A stretch of 64,000 nucleotides of DNA from Solibacillus palustris (GTDB lineage: Bacteria; Bacillota; Bacilli; Bacillales_A; Planococcaceae), in the NCBI RefSeq assembly GCF_022549215.1, contig NZ_JAKZFC010000002.1, forward strand, positions 62,001-126,000, in the 5' to 3' direction. This document shows, piece after piece, positions 9,781 through 18,272 of this stretch. Positions within the stretch are counted from its first letter, which is position 1, and every line of letters starts with the position of its first letter. A model generated the notes under the pieces. The model was not told the DNA's origin. It searched no databases and saw only the letters and a program-made list of their open reading frames with translations. The translations under genes and the position numbers were made by a program.

Positions 9781-9813
9781 ACGAGTCGCCAAAAATTAGG
9801 CGACTTGTTTTTA
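9781..9813. terminator. Bidirectional terminator between DUF1801 gene and tetR
   Basis: GAGTCGCC-AAAAATTA-GGCGACTT stem flanked by A-rich and T-rich arms, usable by both convergent genes. Confidence 0.75.
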
Positions 9814-10377
9814 GTTTAAATCAAATTGTTTAAGTTTTATAAGCTTCATTAATATTTCATTTAGCTGCTTTGGTGATTGCTTGTAATCATTATTATGCCA
9901 TTGTAAAATAACCCCTATTATTGAATTGGCAGTAAAGCTTAAGAAAAAATCAAGCTCATCATCGGTTAAATTGATTAAATGATGGTTGTGATACGATTTT
10001 ATAAACGAACGAATTGTTTCAAAAAGCATTTTGTAGTAGTTCAGCGGAATTTTTTCATCAAATACAATGCGGTAAAAGGCTTCATACTTATTCACATGGT
10101 GAAAAATTTTTATCATTTCAGGTGTGATATTTGAAATGTTATCTCGTGTTAAATCGTATGGCAGCTCATACGATGTTTTTAAATCATCCACAATTTCATT
10201 AAAATAGCGTTCAAATACAGCATGAACGTTTTTATAATGTAAATAGAACGTCCCGCGATTAATTTCAGCGATGCGACAAAGTTCTGCAATTGAAATATCC
10301 TCGAGTGACTTTTGTTTTAATAAAACGAGAAGGGCTTGCTGAATATTATAATGTGTCTTTTTTACACGTAAATCCAT
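9811..10377 (-). CDS. TetR/AcrR-family transcriptional regulator
   Basis: 188 residues: TetR-type helix-turn-helix at about 10-57, with the recognition stretch AELCRIAEINRGTFYLHYKN, and a ligand-binding C-terminal half. The YLHYKN variant and the C-terminus resemble TetR_C_8 (DhaS-like) regulators. Divergent from the short-chain dehydrogenase at 10534, whose control region lies between them, so it probably represses that gene and itself. The inducer is unknown. Confidence 0.88.
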   Translation of the reverse strand: MDLRVKKTHYNIQQALLVLLKQKSLEDISIAELCRIAEINRGTFYLHYKNVHAVFERYFNEIVDDLKTSYELPYDLTRDNISNITPEMIKIFHHVNKYEAFYRIVFDEKIPLNYYKMLFETIRSFIKSYHNHHLINLTDDELDFFLSFTANSIIGVILQWHNNDYKQSPKQLNEILMKLIKLKQFDLN

Positions 10378-10454
10378 AAAGATTATTTTTCTCCTTTTTG
10401 TACAGAAGTTAGAAAAAGTGTTTAATAATGAACATAAATCAAATATTATGTTGT

Positions 10455-10483
10455 TTGTGTAAGTATATTGCTTCGATTATAAT
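10455..10483 (+). promoter_or_regulatory. Candidate promoter of the SDR gene
   Basis: TTGTGT, 17-base spacer, TATAAT (10478-10483). A palindrome TTGTACAA lies at 10497-10504 near the expected start of transcription and could bind the divergent TetR protein; that part is inference. Confidence 0.55.
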
Positions 10484-10533
10484 TTTTATTGAACAGTTGT
10501 ACAATAAAATTCAACGAAAAGGGGAATATTTAC

Positions 10534-11292
10534 ATGAAATTACAAGATAAAGTAGCAATCGTAACTGGTGCAGCATCTGGAATGGGAAAAGCAATTGCAG
10601 AAGCCTATGCAAAAGAAGGGGCAAAAGTAGTAGTTTCTGATATGAACGAAGAAGGTGCAAAAGCTGTTGCAGATGAAATTGTTACAAACGGTGGTACTGC
10701 ATTTGCAATCACAACGAACGTAGCAAAAGACGAAGATTTGCAAAAATTATTCGATGCTACGGTTGAAAACTATGGAAAATTAGATATTTTAGTAAACAAT
10801 GCAGGAATTATGGATGGTTTTGAGCCAGTAAACGAAACTACTGACGCGCGCTGGGATCTAGTTTTTGCAGTGAACACAACTGCAGTAATGAAATCAATGC
10901 GTATTGCAATGGATATGTTCCTACAACAAGGTTCAGGTGTCATTGTAAACAATATTTCGGCTGGTGGTTTAAATGGTGGTCGTGCGGGTGCAGCGTATAC
11001 AGCTTCAAAACATGCGGTAGTTGGTTTAACGAAAAATACAGCATTCATGCATTCTCAATCTGGTATTCGTGTAAACGGTATCGCACCAGGTGCAGTAATG
11101 ACAAATATTCAACAATCGATGCAAAGTATTAGTCAATATGGTGCAGCTCAGCAGCAAAAAGGTTCTGCATTAATCCCACGTGTTGGTCAACCGGAAGAAA
11201 TCGGGAAATTAGCAGTATTCTTAGGCTCTGACGATTCGAGCTTTATTAACGGTCAAATCATTACTGCCGATGCAGGTTGGACAACTTATTAA
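10534..11292 (+). CDS. Short-chain dehydrogenase/reductase
   Basis: 252 residues with a classical SDR layout: cofactor loop TGAASGMG (11-18), NNAG (88-91), catalytic Ser142, Tyr155 and Lys159 (YTASK). ATG at 10534 follows AAAAGGGGAA; an upstream in-frame codon at 10489 lacks an RBS. Asp36 after the second strand (VVVSDM) suggests NAD(H) preference. Substrate unknown. Paired divergently with a TetR regulator. Confidence 0.88.
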   Translation: MKLQDKVAIVTGAASGMGKAIAEAYAKEGAKVVVSDMNEEGAKAVADEIVTNGGTAFAITTNVAKDEDLQKLFDATVENYGKLDILVNNAGIMDGFEPVNETTDARWDLVFAVNTTAVMKSMRIAMDMFLQQGSGVIVNNISAGGLNGGRAGAAYTASKHAVVGLTKNTAFMHSQSGIRVNGIAPGAVMTNIQQSMQSISQYGAAQQQKGSALIPRVGQPEEIGKLAVFLGSDDSSFINGQIITADAGWTTY

Positions 11293-11304
11293 TATTATTT
11301 GAAG

Positions 11305-11520
11305 AGGGGTACTTCCAAAAAGTGATTACTTTTTGGATAGTGCTCCATTCATGTTTTAATTATCCGATGTAGGCTGCTTTTCGCGGTAGAAGTAAGTAAA
11401 AAAACGAATGCAAAAATCCTCATTTCCTGTGACGATCCATTCATGACTAGCTTCATGCTAGTCTCCAACTTCGGCTTAAAATGCTTGTTCAGAAATCACT
11501 TCTGGACAAGCATTTTTTTC
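11305..11520 (+). repeat. Dispersed structured repeat, family 2, copy A
   Basis: Opens with hairpin CCAAAAAGT-GATT-ACTTTTTGG. It then has the conserved CATTCATG..TTAATTATCCG stretch, the partly degraded three-stem module (GAATGC; hairpin GACTAGC-TTCAT-GCTAGTC) and a closing hairpin GCTTGTTCAGAA-ATCAC-TTCTGGACAAGC followed by a T run. Related to copies at 35893 and, inverted, 54558. It directly precedes a family 1 copy. Confidence 0.75.
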
Positions 11521-11529
11521 TTTTTAATA

Positions 11530-11703
11530 CTTGTTTCAGCGCTGAATAAGGGGACTCAAGCTTAAAACGCCACGTCGTGTGGCAACGCCTGAGTGGCCAA
11601 CATCGTGTTGGCCCAAGCTCCGGCGGATGTCACAGATTTTTTAGGGGAGTTTTTCAAGCGAACTTGAAAAAATCTGGACAAAAGTTAGCCGAGGCGTAAT
11701 TTA
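11530..11703 (+). repeat. Dispersed structured repeat, family 1, copy 2
   Basis: CTTGTTTCAGC start, central module with stems GCCAC-GTCGT-GTGGC and GGCCAACA-TCG-TGTTGGCC, then GGCGGATGTCACAG and the TTTTTCAAG/CTTGAAAAA hairpin, ending GAGGCGTAATTTAT. The GTACC and CCCC hairpin modules of the long form are missing. Together with the preceding family 2 copy it fills the 475-bp gap between the SDR and the stress-protein gene. Confidence 0.75.
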
Positions 11704-11767
11704 TAAACGTTTCACATATAAATCTCATAGGGTACTTAATTAGTATTGAGTAAAAGGAGGCGTTTTT

Positions 11768-12211
11768 ATGAGCTTGACATACAAAAATATTTTGGTTGCG
11801 GTTGATGAATCAAATGAATCGAAGCTTGCATTTAAGCGTGCAATTCAAGTTGCGCTTAATAATTTCAATTCGAAGTTATATGTTGTCCATGTCATTGATA
11901 CGAGGTCTTTTGCTTTCTATGAATCATACAACTTAAATATGGTCGACAGGGCATACGATATTGCGACTGAATTGCTAAACTCGCATATTGCAATGGCAAA
12001 AGAAGCAGGTTTAGAAAATGTGGAAATGATTATAGAATTCGGAGCCCCGCGCCAAATTATTGCGAGAGATATCCCAAAGGCAAAGCAAATCCATTTAATC
12101 ATTTGTGGGGTAACAGGAAAAGGTGGGGTAGAACGAATTTTAATGGGCTCTGTTTCAGAATCGATTGTTCATATGGCAAAATGCGATGTACTTGTTGTAC
12201 GTAATTTATAG
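11768..12211 (+). CDS. Universal stress protein A family
   Basis: 147 residues, one UspA domain. The ATP-binding pattern G-x2-G-x9-G-S is complete (G114, G117, G127, S128), so an ATP-binding type is likely. N-terminal strand YKNILVAVDES is typical. Strong AAAGGAGG RBS 7 bases before the ATG. Cytosolic; role in stress survival known for the family, exact function not. Confidence 0.9.
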   Translation: MSLTYKNILVAVDESNESKLAFKRAIQVALNNFNSKLYVVHVIDTRSFAFYESYNLNMVDRAYDIATELLNSHIAMAKEAGLENVEMIIEFGAPRQIIARDIPKAKQIHLIICGVTGKGGVERILMGSVSESIVHMAKCDVLVVRNL

Positions 12212-12213
12212 TG

Positions 12214-12252
12214 AAAAAGGAAGTGACTTTTGTAAATGTCACTTCCTTTTTT
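12214..12252. terminator. Bidirectional terminator, usp / crcB
   Basis: AAAAAGGAAGTGAC paired with GTCACTTCCTTTTT around a 10-base loop, between two convergent genes. Confidence 0.85.
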
Positions 12253-12589
12253 AAAATAGATATCCAATACTTGCAAAAGCAATACTCACAATGCACGAGC
12301 TAATAGCATAAAGAAGCGCGGTTTTCACTCTCCGTGCTTCTAGTAATTGCACGACCTCAAATGAAAAAGTTGAAAATGTTGTAAAAGCGCCTAAAAAGCC
12401 AATAGCAATGAGCTGTGTAATAAAATTATTGTATGCCCCTCCAACGGATATCCCAAGTAAAAAAGAGCCTATGATATTCACCAAAAATGTCGCAATAAAC
12501 TTTTCTTGCTTTAATTTCTTTTGATTCCATTGGCTCACTTTAAAACGTAAAATAGCGCCAAAAAATCCACCAATTGCTACTGCAATCAA
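12251..12589 (-). CDS. crcB: Fluoride channel subunit CrcB/FluC (second of pair)
   Basis: 112 residues, four membrane segments, with the FluC signatures GGxxGAxLRF (GGFFGAILRF, about 7-16), the NIIGSFLLG strand and the selectivity-region stretch GFLGAFTTFSTFSFE. CrcB/FluC channels export fluoride as dimers. It overlaps the next crcB by 4 bp; such tandem short crcB genes usually encode an antiparallel heterodimer. Confidence 0.9.
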   Translation of the reverse strand: MIAVAIGGFFGAILRFKVSQWNQKKLKQEKFIATFLVNIIGSFLLGISVGGAYNNFITQLIAIGFLGAFTTFSTFSFEVVQLLEARRVKTALLYAISSCIVSIAFASIGYLF

Positions 12590-12987
12590 TCTGTTTTCAC
12601 TCCTTTAGTAACGAAGCAGTAAGCAAAATAACAACAAGTAATTGAACCAATTATGCTCGCTAAACAGTATAAAAGTGCTTGTCCAAGTAACTGCTGCTCT
12701 ACTAAGTGAATTGTCTCAACACTAAACGTCGAAAAAGTTGTAAAGCCACCTAAAAAGCCGGTAGTAGCACCGAGCTTTAGCCATTCCTTTTTTGTAGATA
12801 GTTTTACAAAAATAAACGCAAATAACAGGCTACCACTCCAGTTAATGAGCATGGTTATGTATGGAAATCCTCCATTTGACGGAAAGATGTCACTAAGCAT
12901 AAAACGTGTCATGGAGCCGAGCATACCACCAATTCCAACAGCGAAACTATTCAATTTAATCACCTCATTATGATTATTTTCTCGCAA
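12586..12987 (-). CDS. crcB: Fluoride channel subunit CrcB/FluC (first of pair)
   Basis: 133 residues, four membrane segments, GGMLGSMTRF near the N-terminus and GFLGGFTTFSTFSVE in the third helix, matching the partner subunit. It is upstream in the two-gene operon. The N-terminal NNHNEVIKLNSF extension is longer than in the partner; a start a few codons further in cannot be excluded. No recognisable fluoride riboswitch was found in the leader. Confidence 0.88.
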   Translation of the reverse strand: MRENNHNEVIKLNSFAVGIGGMLGSMTRFMLSDIFPSNGGFPYITMLINWSGSLLFAFIFVKLSTKKEWLKLGATTGFLGGFTTFSTFSVETIHLVEQQLLGQALLYCLASIIGSITCCYFAYCFVTKGVKTD

Positions 12988-13030
12988 GTTGATTCAAAAT
13001 GGAAACTTTTATTTATATAGTCCGTCTAAA

Positions 13031-13062
13031 AGGTGAACATTTGCGAAGTCACCTCTTTTTTC
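13031..13062. other. Hairpin in the crcB/pbpA divergent region
   Basis: AGGTGA...TCACCT stem followed on the plus strand by C and six Ts. It resembles a terminator, but no plus-strand gene precedes it closely. On the minus strand it lies in the crcB leader. Confidence 0.4.
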
Positions 13063-13141
13063 AAGCTGTTTCGGGTGTTATACTTAAAGGTATGACTAAG
13101 TATTAAACAGCTAATACACAACTAAGAAAGGGGAGTTTCTT

Positions 13142-15355
13142 TTGCGAAAAATAACGCAAAATCGTAAGCCGAATCCAAAAGCGCAACAACGTGCTAGTCT
13201 AACATTTCGGATGAACGTCCTTTTCTTTTCGATATTTGTCCTTTTCTCTATTTTAATTTTCCGTTTAGGATATTTACAAATTGTAAAAGGTGAAGATTAT
13301 GTGCTCGAACTTGAGCGTAAAGAAGAAGTGCGCGTCAATACAAGTGTACCGCGTGGGCGTATTTTTGACCGCTATGGCCGTATTTTAGTAGATAATCAGC
13401 CCGAAAATGCTATTACCTACACAAAAATGCAATCGACAAAATCATCTGAAATGCTTGAAATCGCAGAACAGCTTGCACAGTTAATCGATCAGCCAACTGA
13501 AAAAGTAACACAACGTGATAAACTGGATTTTTGGATTTTACGCAACCCTGATGATGCCAAGGCGAAGGTAACAGAACAAGAAATGACGGAATTCCGAAAT
13601 CAAAATGAAGAATTGGAAACAAAAGAAATCAATCAGGAATATGACAAACGTATTCGTGAACGTATTACTGATACAGAGCTTGCACAGTTATCTGATTTTG
13701 ATTTAGAAGTGTTAGCCATTTATCGTGAAATGATGACAGGTTACAGTTTATCACCACAGATTATTAAAGGTGAAAATGTATCAGATGAAGAGTTTGCACG
13801 TGTCTCTGAGCAGCTTTCTGAATTACCAGGTGTCAATACAACAACGGATTGGAAGCGTGTTCGATTAACGCCACTTGCAGTTTTAGGGCGTACAACAACC
13901 CCAAATAAAGGGGTTCCTAAATCGCAGTTAGATCACTATTTAGCACGCGATTATTCTCGAAATGATCGTGTTGGAGAATCTTATTTTGAAGCACAATACG
14001 AAGAGATTTTACAAGGTGAAAAATCGGTTGTAAAGAACATAACAAACAAAAAAGGTCAAGTTGTGGAGACGATGACGACGTTCGAAGGGGAACCAGGCAA
14101 GGACTTAGTTACAACAATTGACAATGAATTACAAAAAAAAGCGGAAGAGATTGTTGAGCGCCAATTACTAGAATTAAAATCTAGAGGGGGCTCCGATTTA
14201 TTAGATCGTGCTTTTATGGTAGCTATGAATCCAAAAACGGGTGAACTGCTCTCAGTAGTGGGTAAGAAAATCGAAAAGGATAAAGAAACTGGCAAGCCAT
14301 ATATTGTCGACTATTCTTATGGTACTTTTACAACTGCTTATGAGGCGGGCTCTGCTGTTAAAGCTGCAACGGTATTAATGGGGTATAATGAAGACGTGAT
14401 TAAACCAGGTTCTGTCATGCTCGATGCTCCAATGCATATCGGGAATATAACATTAAACTCATTATTCAACAAAACAGGCAGTGTGATGGTGGACGATTTA
14501 ACTGCACTTGAGCGTTCATCAAATGTTTACATGTTTAAAATTGCAATGGGTATAGGGGGGCGTACGTATACACCTGGCGCACGTTTTAGTTTAGATAAAG
14601 GTACATTGCAAACAATGAGAAATCAATATGCACAGTTTGGCTTAGGTGTTCCTACTGGTATTGATTTACCTGGTGAAGCAATCGGCTATCAAGCTGATCC
14701 AGATACAGATGTAAAATTATTAAACTTAGCAATCGGTCAGTTTGATACGTATACAACGATGCAATTAGCGCAGTATATTTCGACGATTGCCAATGGAGGC
14801 TATCGCATTCAACCTCGCTTGCTAAAAGAAATTCGTAAACCTTCTCCAGATGGTGAAAATTTAGGTCAAGTAGTTGATGAAGTAACACCTACAATTTTAA
14901 ACCGTATTGAAAATAGTGAAGAAGAAATTCAACAAGTTCAAGAAGGCCTACGTCGCGTTTATTTTGGCTCAAAAGGGTCAGCACGTAGACAATTTGAAAC
15001 TGCAGATTACACAGCCGCCGGTAAAACTGGTACAGCACAAGTAGTTTATTATGGACCTCAAAAAGAGAAATATGGTACGGATACGATTAATATCGTTAAT
15101 GTAGGATATGCACCGTTTGAGGATCCAGAAATTGCGTATGCGATTATTTATCCGTGGGCAACGACGAATTTTAGTGATAGTAATTACTTACCTCATGCGA
15201 ATTTGACAGCAAGAGAGTTTTTAGATGCGTATTTTGAATTGAAAAATAAATATGTAGAAGAAGGTATTTCTACTAGTAAAGTTGAAAAACCAATTATTAA
15301 AGATTCAGATGAAAAATTATCTGAGGATGAAGAAGTAGAAAAAGTTACTGAATAA
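13142..15355 (+). CDS. pbpA: Class B penicillin-binding protein 2 (transpeptidase)
   Basis: 737 residues. Membrane anchor about 25-45, dimerisation domain from RGRIFDRYGRILVDN (71-85), and transpeptidase domain with active-site S404-A-V-K407, S459-S-N461 and K628-T-G630. Elongation-type PBP that cross-links lateral-wall peptidoglycan. TTG start at 13142 with AAAGGGGAG 8 bases upstream. The acidic C-terminal tail (from about 705) is extra. Position between the sodA block and pstS equals B. subtilis pbpA (yqgF). Confidence 0.93.
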   Translation: MRKITQNRKPNPKAQQRASLTFRMNVLFFSIFVLFSILIFRLGYLQIVKGEDYVLELERKEEVRVNTSVPRGRIFDRYGRILVDNQPENAITYTKMQSTKSSEMLEIAEQLAQLIDQPTEKVTQRDKLDFWILRNPDDAKAKVTEQEMTEFRNQNEELETKEINQEYDKRIRERITDTELAQLSDFDLEVLAIYREMMTGYSLSPQIIKGENVSDEEFARVSEQLSELPGVNTTTDWKRVRLTPLAVLGRTTTPNKGVPKSQLDHYLARDYSRNDRVGESYFEAQYEEILQGEKSVVKNITNKKGQVVETMTTFEGEPGKDLVTTIDNELQKKAEEIVERQLLELKSRGGSDLLDRAFMVAMNPKTGELLSVVGKKIEKDKETGKPYIVDYSYGTFTTAYEAGSAVKAATVLMGYNEDVIKPGSVMLDAPMHIGNITLNSLFNKTGSVMVDDLTALERSSNVYMFKIAMGIGGRTYTPGARFSLDKGTLQTMRNQYAQFGLGVPTGIDLPGEAIGYQADPDTDVKLLNLAIGQFDTYTTMQLAQYISTIANGGYRIQPRLLKEIRKPSPDGENLGQVVDEVTPTILNRIENSEEEIQQVQEGLRRVYFGSKGSARRQFETADYTAAGKTGTAQVVYYGPQKEKYGTDTINIVNVGYAPFEDPEIAYAIIYPWATTNFSDSNYLPHANLTAREFLDAYFELKNKYVEEGISTSKVEKPIIKDSDEKLSEDEEVEKVTE

Positions 15356-15362
15356 ATAACAG

Positions 15363-15398
15363 GGCTCCTGTAGTGAATATGCTACAGGAGCTTTTTTA
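15363..15398 (+). terminator. pbpA terminator
   Basis: GCTCCTGTAG-TGAATATG-CTACAGGAGC followed by six Ts. Confidence 0.9.
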
Positions 15399-15409
15399 AG
15401 GAGAGTATT

Positions 15410-15823
15410 ATGCGTAAAAAGGTAATGCAAGGAATTGTTATTATTGGTGCACTTAGTAATGCGATTATTTTAGCTGTCATGGAAATGTCGATTTGGTTAA
15501 TAATCGTGATGACGATACTTTATGTCGCTATTTTCCAAGTTCTATTATACGTGCTAGAGCCAAGACTTGTACGTGCTGAACGTGAGCGAAATGTTCAGGC
15601 ATATTCATTTTATAGGGATTTAAAAGATGCAAAAAAAGCAACTGTTACATTACGTGATGGAACTATTTATTACAACGTAACATTCGAAGGCTATGCTAAC
15701 AAACGAGATGCTAAAACGATCTTATTAAACGTACATACAGTAAAAACTAAAAAAGTTGCATCAACTGTTACGGAGCATGAAGTAAAGTTAATCGATATAA
15801 AAGACGTGAAGAAGATTCAGTAA
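15410..15823 (+). CDS. Small membrane protein of unknown function
   Basis: 137 residues. Two N-terminal hydrophobic helices (about 7-24 and 27-49) and a basic cytoplasmic tail with DGTIYYNVTFEGYANK, which looks like a small beta-rich domain. No family recognised. RBS AAGGAGAG just after the pbpA terminator, so it is probably transcribed from read-through or its own promoter. Confidence 0.65.
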   Translation: MRKKVMQGIVIIGALSNAIILAVMEMSIWLIIVMTILYVAIFQVLLYVLEPRLVRAERERNVQAYSFYRDLKDAKKATVTLRDGTIYYNVTFEGYANKRDAKTILLNVHTVKTKKVASTVTEHEVKLIDIKDVKKIQ

Positions 15824-15896
15824 TAGGATTATGTAACTTAAAACAATACAATCTATTAAAATATTTACAATAAACGATAAACTATTAAATGATTAA

Positions 15897-15934
15897 GACA
15901 ATTTGCTAAAGAAATTTGCAAATTGTCTTTTTTG
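15897..15934 (+). terminator. Terminator before pstS
   Basis: GACAATTTGC and GCAAATTGTC form a perfect 10-bp stem, followed by seven Ts. It isolates the pst promoter from upstream transcription. Confidence 0.85.
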
Positions 15935-15961
15935 TTTACAATCATTTACATTCACTTTACC
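15935..15961 (+). promoter_or_regulatory. PhoP box of the pst operon
   Basis: Three TT(T)ACA-like hexamers, TTTACA (15935), TTTACA (15945) and TTTACC (15956), at 10-11 bp periodicity, as in Bacillus Pho boxes (TTAACA-type direct repeats). They lie 85-110 bp before pstS. This predicts induction by phosphate starvation. Confidence 0.8.
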
Positions 15962-16045
15962 AATCGAATATATGAACTCAATAAATTCACTTTATAGTTT
16001 GAATTGTAAGGAAAACAATTCTTTAAACAAGCGGAGGAAAAACAA

Positions 16046-17011
16046 ATGAAAAAGTGGCAGTACTTAACATCAACAGCATTACTAGGATCGGCATTATTTT
16101 TAGCAGCATGTGGCGACAGTGAAGATACTTCATCAACATCAGCTGAAAATAGCACAGAGCAAGCTGAGACTGGTACAGCACAATTAACAGGCGATGTAGT
16201 AGGTGATGGTTCATCAACAGTAGCGCCAATTACAGAAGCATTAGTTGAAGAATATGCAGCAGTACAAAAAGATGTGCGTGTAGCAGTTGGTGTATCTGGT
16301 ACAGGCGGCGGTTTCGAAAAATTCATCAATGGTGAAACAGATTTTTCAAACGCATCACGTCCAATTAAAGAAACAGAAGCGGAAGAATTAAAAAAAGCAG
16401 GCATAGAATACACGGAATTTGAAGTAGCTTATGATGGATTATCGGTTGTTGTTCACCCAGATAACACATGGGCGAAAAATCTAACAGTTGATCAATTAAA
16501 GAAAATTTGGGTTGAAGATGGTACTAAGAAAAAATGGTCTGATATTGACCCATCTTGGCCAGCTGAAGAAATCGTTTATTACTCACCAGGTTCTGATTCT
16601 GGTACGTATGACTACTTTGATGAAGTGATCTTAGATGGTGAAGATATCGCAAAAGACGCTATGCTTTCAGAAGATGATAACGTTTTAGTACAGGGTGTAA
16701 CTGGTGATGTAAACGCAATTGGTTACTTTGGTTATGCTTACTACTTAGAAAATAAAGATAAATTACAAGTTGTTTCAGTAGATGGTGTTGAGCCAACAAA
16801 TGAAACAATTGAATCAGGTGAATACTCACCATTATCACGTCCACTATTTGTATACGTGAAAAACAGCGCACTAAAAGACAATGAAGCAACATATGACTTT
16901 ATGAAATTTACACTTGAGAATGCTGGTGAAATGGCAGAAGTTGTAGGTTATGTAAGCTTACCTGCTGATAAATACGAAGCTAGCTTAAAAGTATTAGAAG
17001 GCTTAAAGTAA
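16046..17011 (+). CDS. pstS: Phosphate-binding lipoprotein PstS
   Basis: 321 residues. Lipoprotein signal peptide with lipobox LAAC at Cys22, then a Ser/Thr/Glu-rich linker and the periplasmic-binding fold. Phosphate-site stretches [10 protein letters not shown] and [10 protein letters not shown] are visible. It captures phosphate outside the membrane for PstCAB. GCGGAGG lies upstream of the ATG. The Pho box precedes it and a 247-bp structured repeat separates it from pstC. Confidence 0.95.
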   Translation: MKKWQYLTSTALLGSALFLAACGDSEDTSSTSAENSTEQAETGTAQLTGDVVGDGSSTVAPITEALVEEYAAVQKDVRVAVGVSGTGGGFEKFINGETDFSNASRPIKETEAEELKKAGIEYTEFEVAYDGLSVVVHPDNTWAKNLTVDQLKKIWVEDGTKKKWSDIDPSWPAEEIVYYSPGSDSGTYDYFDEVILDGEDIAKDAMLSEDDNVLVQGVTGDVNAIGYFGYAYYLENKDKLQVVSVDGVEPTNETIESGEYSPLSRPLFVYVKNSALKDNEATYDFMKFTLENAGEMAEVVGYVSLPADKYEASLKVLEGLK

Positions 17012-17016
17012 GTTAA

Positions 17017-17263
17017 CTTGTTTCAGCTGAAGTCCTCCATTTCTATAAGTGGGGGATGAATGCCCAAGTATGTCTTTCATTTGGGGGGAACCTCGGCTGA
17101 ATAGGGGAACGAAGGCTAAAAGCGTCACGTCCTTTGCCAACGCATTCGTGATCAACTTCGTGTTGACTTAATGCCCCCGGCGGATGTCACAGATTTTTAG
17201 AGGAGTTTTTCGAGCCAGCTCGAAAAAACATCTGGACGCAATTTCGCCGAGGTGTAATTGATA
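17017..17263 (+). repeat. Dispersed structured repeat, family 1, copy 3 (long form, inside pst operon)
   Basis: Starts CTTGTTTCAGC 5 bp after the pstS stop, with a CCTCCATTTCTATAAGTGGGGG hairpin module, a divergent central module (P3 stem TCAAC-TTC-GTTGA-like; P2 stem broken), GGCGGATGTCACAG and hairpin TTTTTCGAG-CCAG-CTCGAAAAA, ending GAGGTGTAATTGAT. It fills most of the 315-bp pstS-pstC gap and could reduce read-through into pstCAB. Confidence 0.72.
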
Positions 17264-17326
17264 TGTTATCGTGTGTGGGCCTCGCACCATGCACGATTTT
17301 TATTTATTTGTGGAAGGGGTTTTCCT

Positions 17327-18271
17327 ATGACGCTCAAACAACAGGAGCGACAAAGTGTACAGCATTTAATTGAACAGGCACGCAATCGCAAAGGAAAGAA
17401 AATCATAGAGAAGTGCGTTCCGGTTTTATTATTTTTAGCTGCTACGATTTCAGTATTAACAACATTTGGAATTGTTTTTACGCTTATTTTTGAAACGGTT
17501 GAATTTTTTACTCGTGTATCTATAACAGATTATTTATTTGGTAAGGAGTGGCTACCGTTTTCTGGAAAAGAGCCACTGTACGGAGTTTTACCATTAATAT
17601 TAGGAACGCTAAAAGTTACTTCTATAGCTATTCTCGTGGCAGTACCATTTGGTTTAGGGGCAGCTATTTATTTAAGTGAATATGCATCAGAGGGTGTTCG
17701 AAAAGTAGTAAAACCGATTTTAGAAGTGCTTGCAGGAGTACCGACAATTGTATATGGATTTTTCGCATTATCGTTTATTACGCCACTATTACAGGTCATA
17801 ATTCCAAATTTAAAAATCTTCAATGCGATTAGTCCCGGGATTGTTGTAGGCGTTATGATTTTACCAATGATTACGTCGATGTCTGAAGATGCAATGAGCT
17901 CTGTACCACGCTCGATTCGTGAAGGTGCACTAGGCTTAGGGGCAACGAAATTTGAAGTTGCCGTAAAAGTAGTATTACCAGCAGCGCTATCAGGTATTGT
18001 GGCATCAGTTGTTCTTGGTATTTCTCGTGCAATTGGGGAAACGATGATTGTATCACTTGCGGGAGGATCCACACCAAAATTTGATTTTGGTTTTACGGAT
18101 TCAATCCAAACGATGACTGCTTATATTGTTCAAGTTACGACAGGTGATGCAGGTTATGGTACAACGATTTATTACTCAATTTACGCAGTAGGTTTTACAC
18201 TATTCATTTTTACGTTAACGATGAATTTACTAGCAACCTATATTTCAAAACGCTTCCGAGAGGAGTATTAA
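17327..18271 (+). CDS. pstC: Phosphate ABC transporter permease PstC
   Basis: 314 residues from the ATG at 17327, preceded by GGAAGGGG; the open frame upstream (from 17258) runs into the repeat and lacks an RBS. Six membrane segments, and the EAA-type cytoplasmic loop SIREGALGLGATKFEV, typical of PstC. Forms the channel with PstA. Expression depends on transcription passing the repeat after pstS or on a promoter within it. Confidence 0.93.
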   Translation: MTLKQQERQSVQHLIEQARNRKGKKIIEKCVPVLLFLAATISVLTTFGIVFTLIFETVEFFTRVSITDYLFGKEWLPFSGKEPLYGVLPLILGTLKVTSIAILVAVPFGLGAAIYLSEYASEGVRKVVKPILEVLAGVPTIVYGFFALSFITPLLQVIIPNLKIFNAISPGIVVGVMILPMITSMSEDAMSSVPRSIREGALGLGATKFEVAVKVVLPAALSGIVASVVLGISRAIGETMIVSLAGGSTPKFDFGFTDSIQTMTAYIVQVTTGDAGYGTTIYYSIYAVGFTLFIFTLTMNLLATYISKRFREEY

Positions 18272-18272
18272 C

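Noticed and set aside
12988-13080. Fluoride riboswitch before crcB
   Set aside because: Read on the minus strand, the characteristic crcB-motif pseudoknot sequences are not visible; only a simple hairpin.
15952-16413. 153-codon frame antisense to pstS
   Set aside because: Shadow frame; the pstS lipoprotein is certain.
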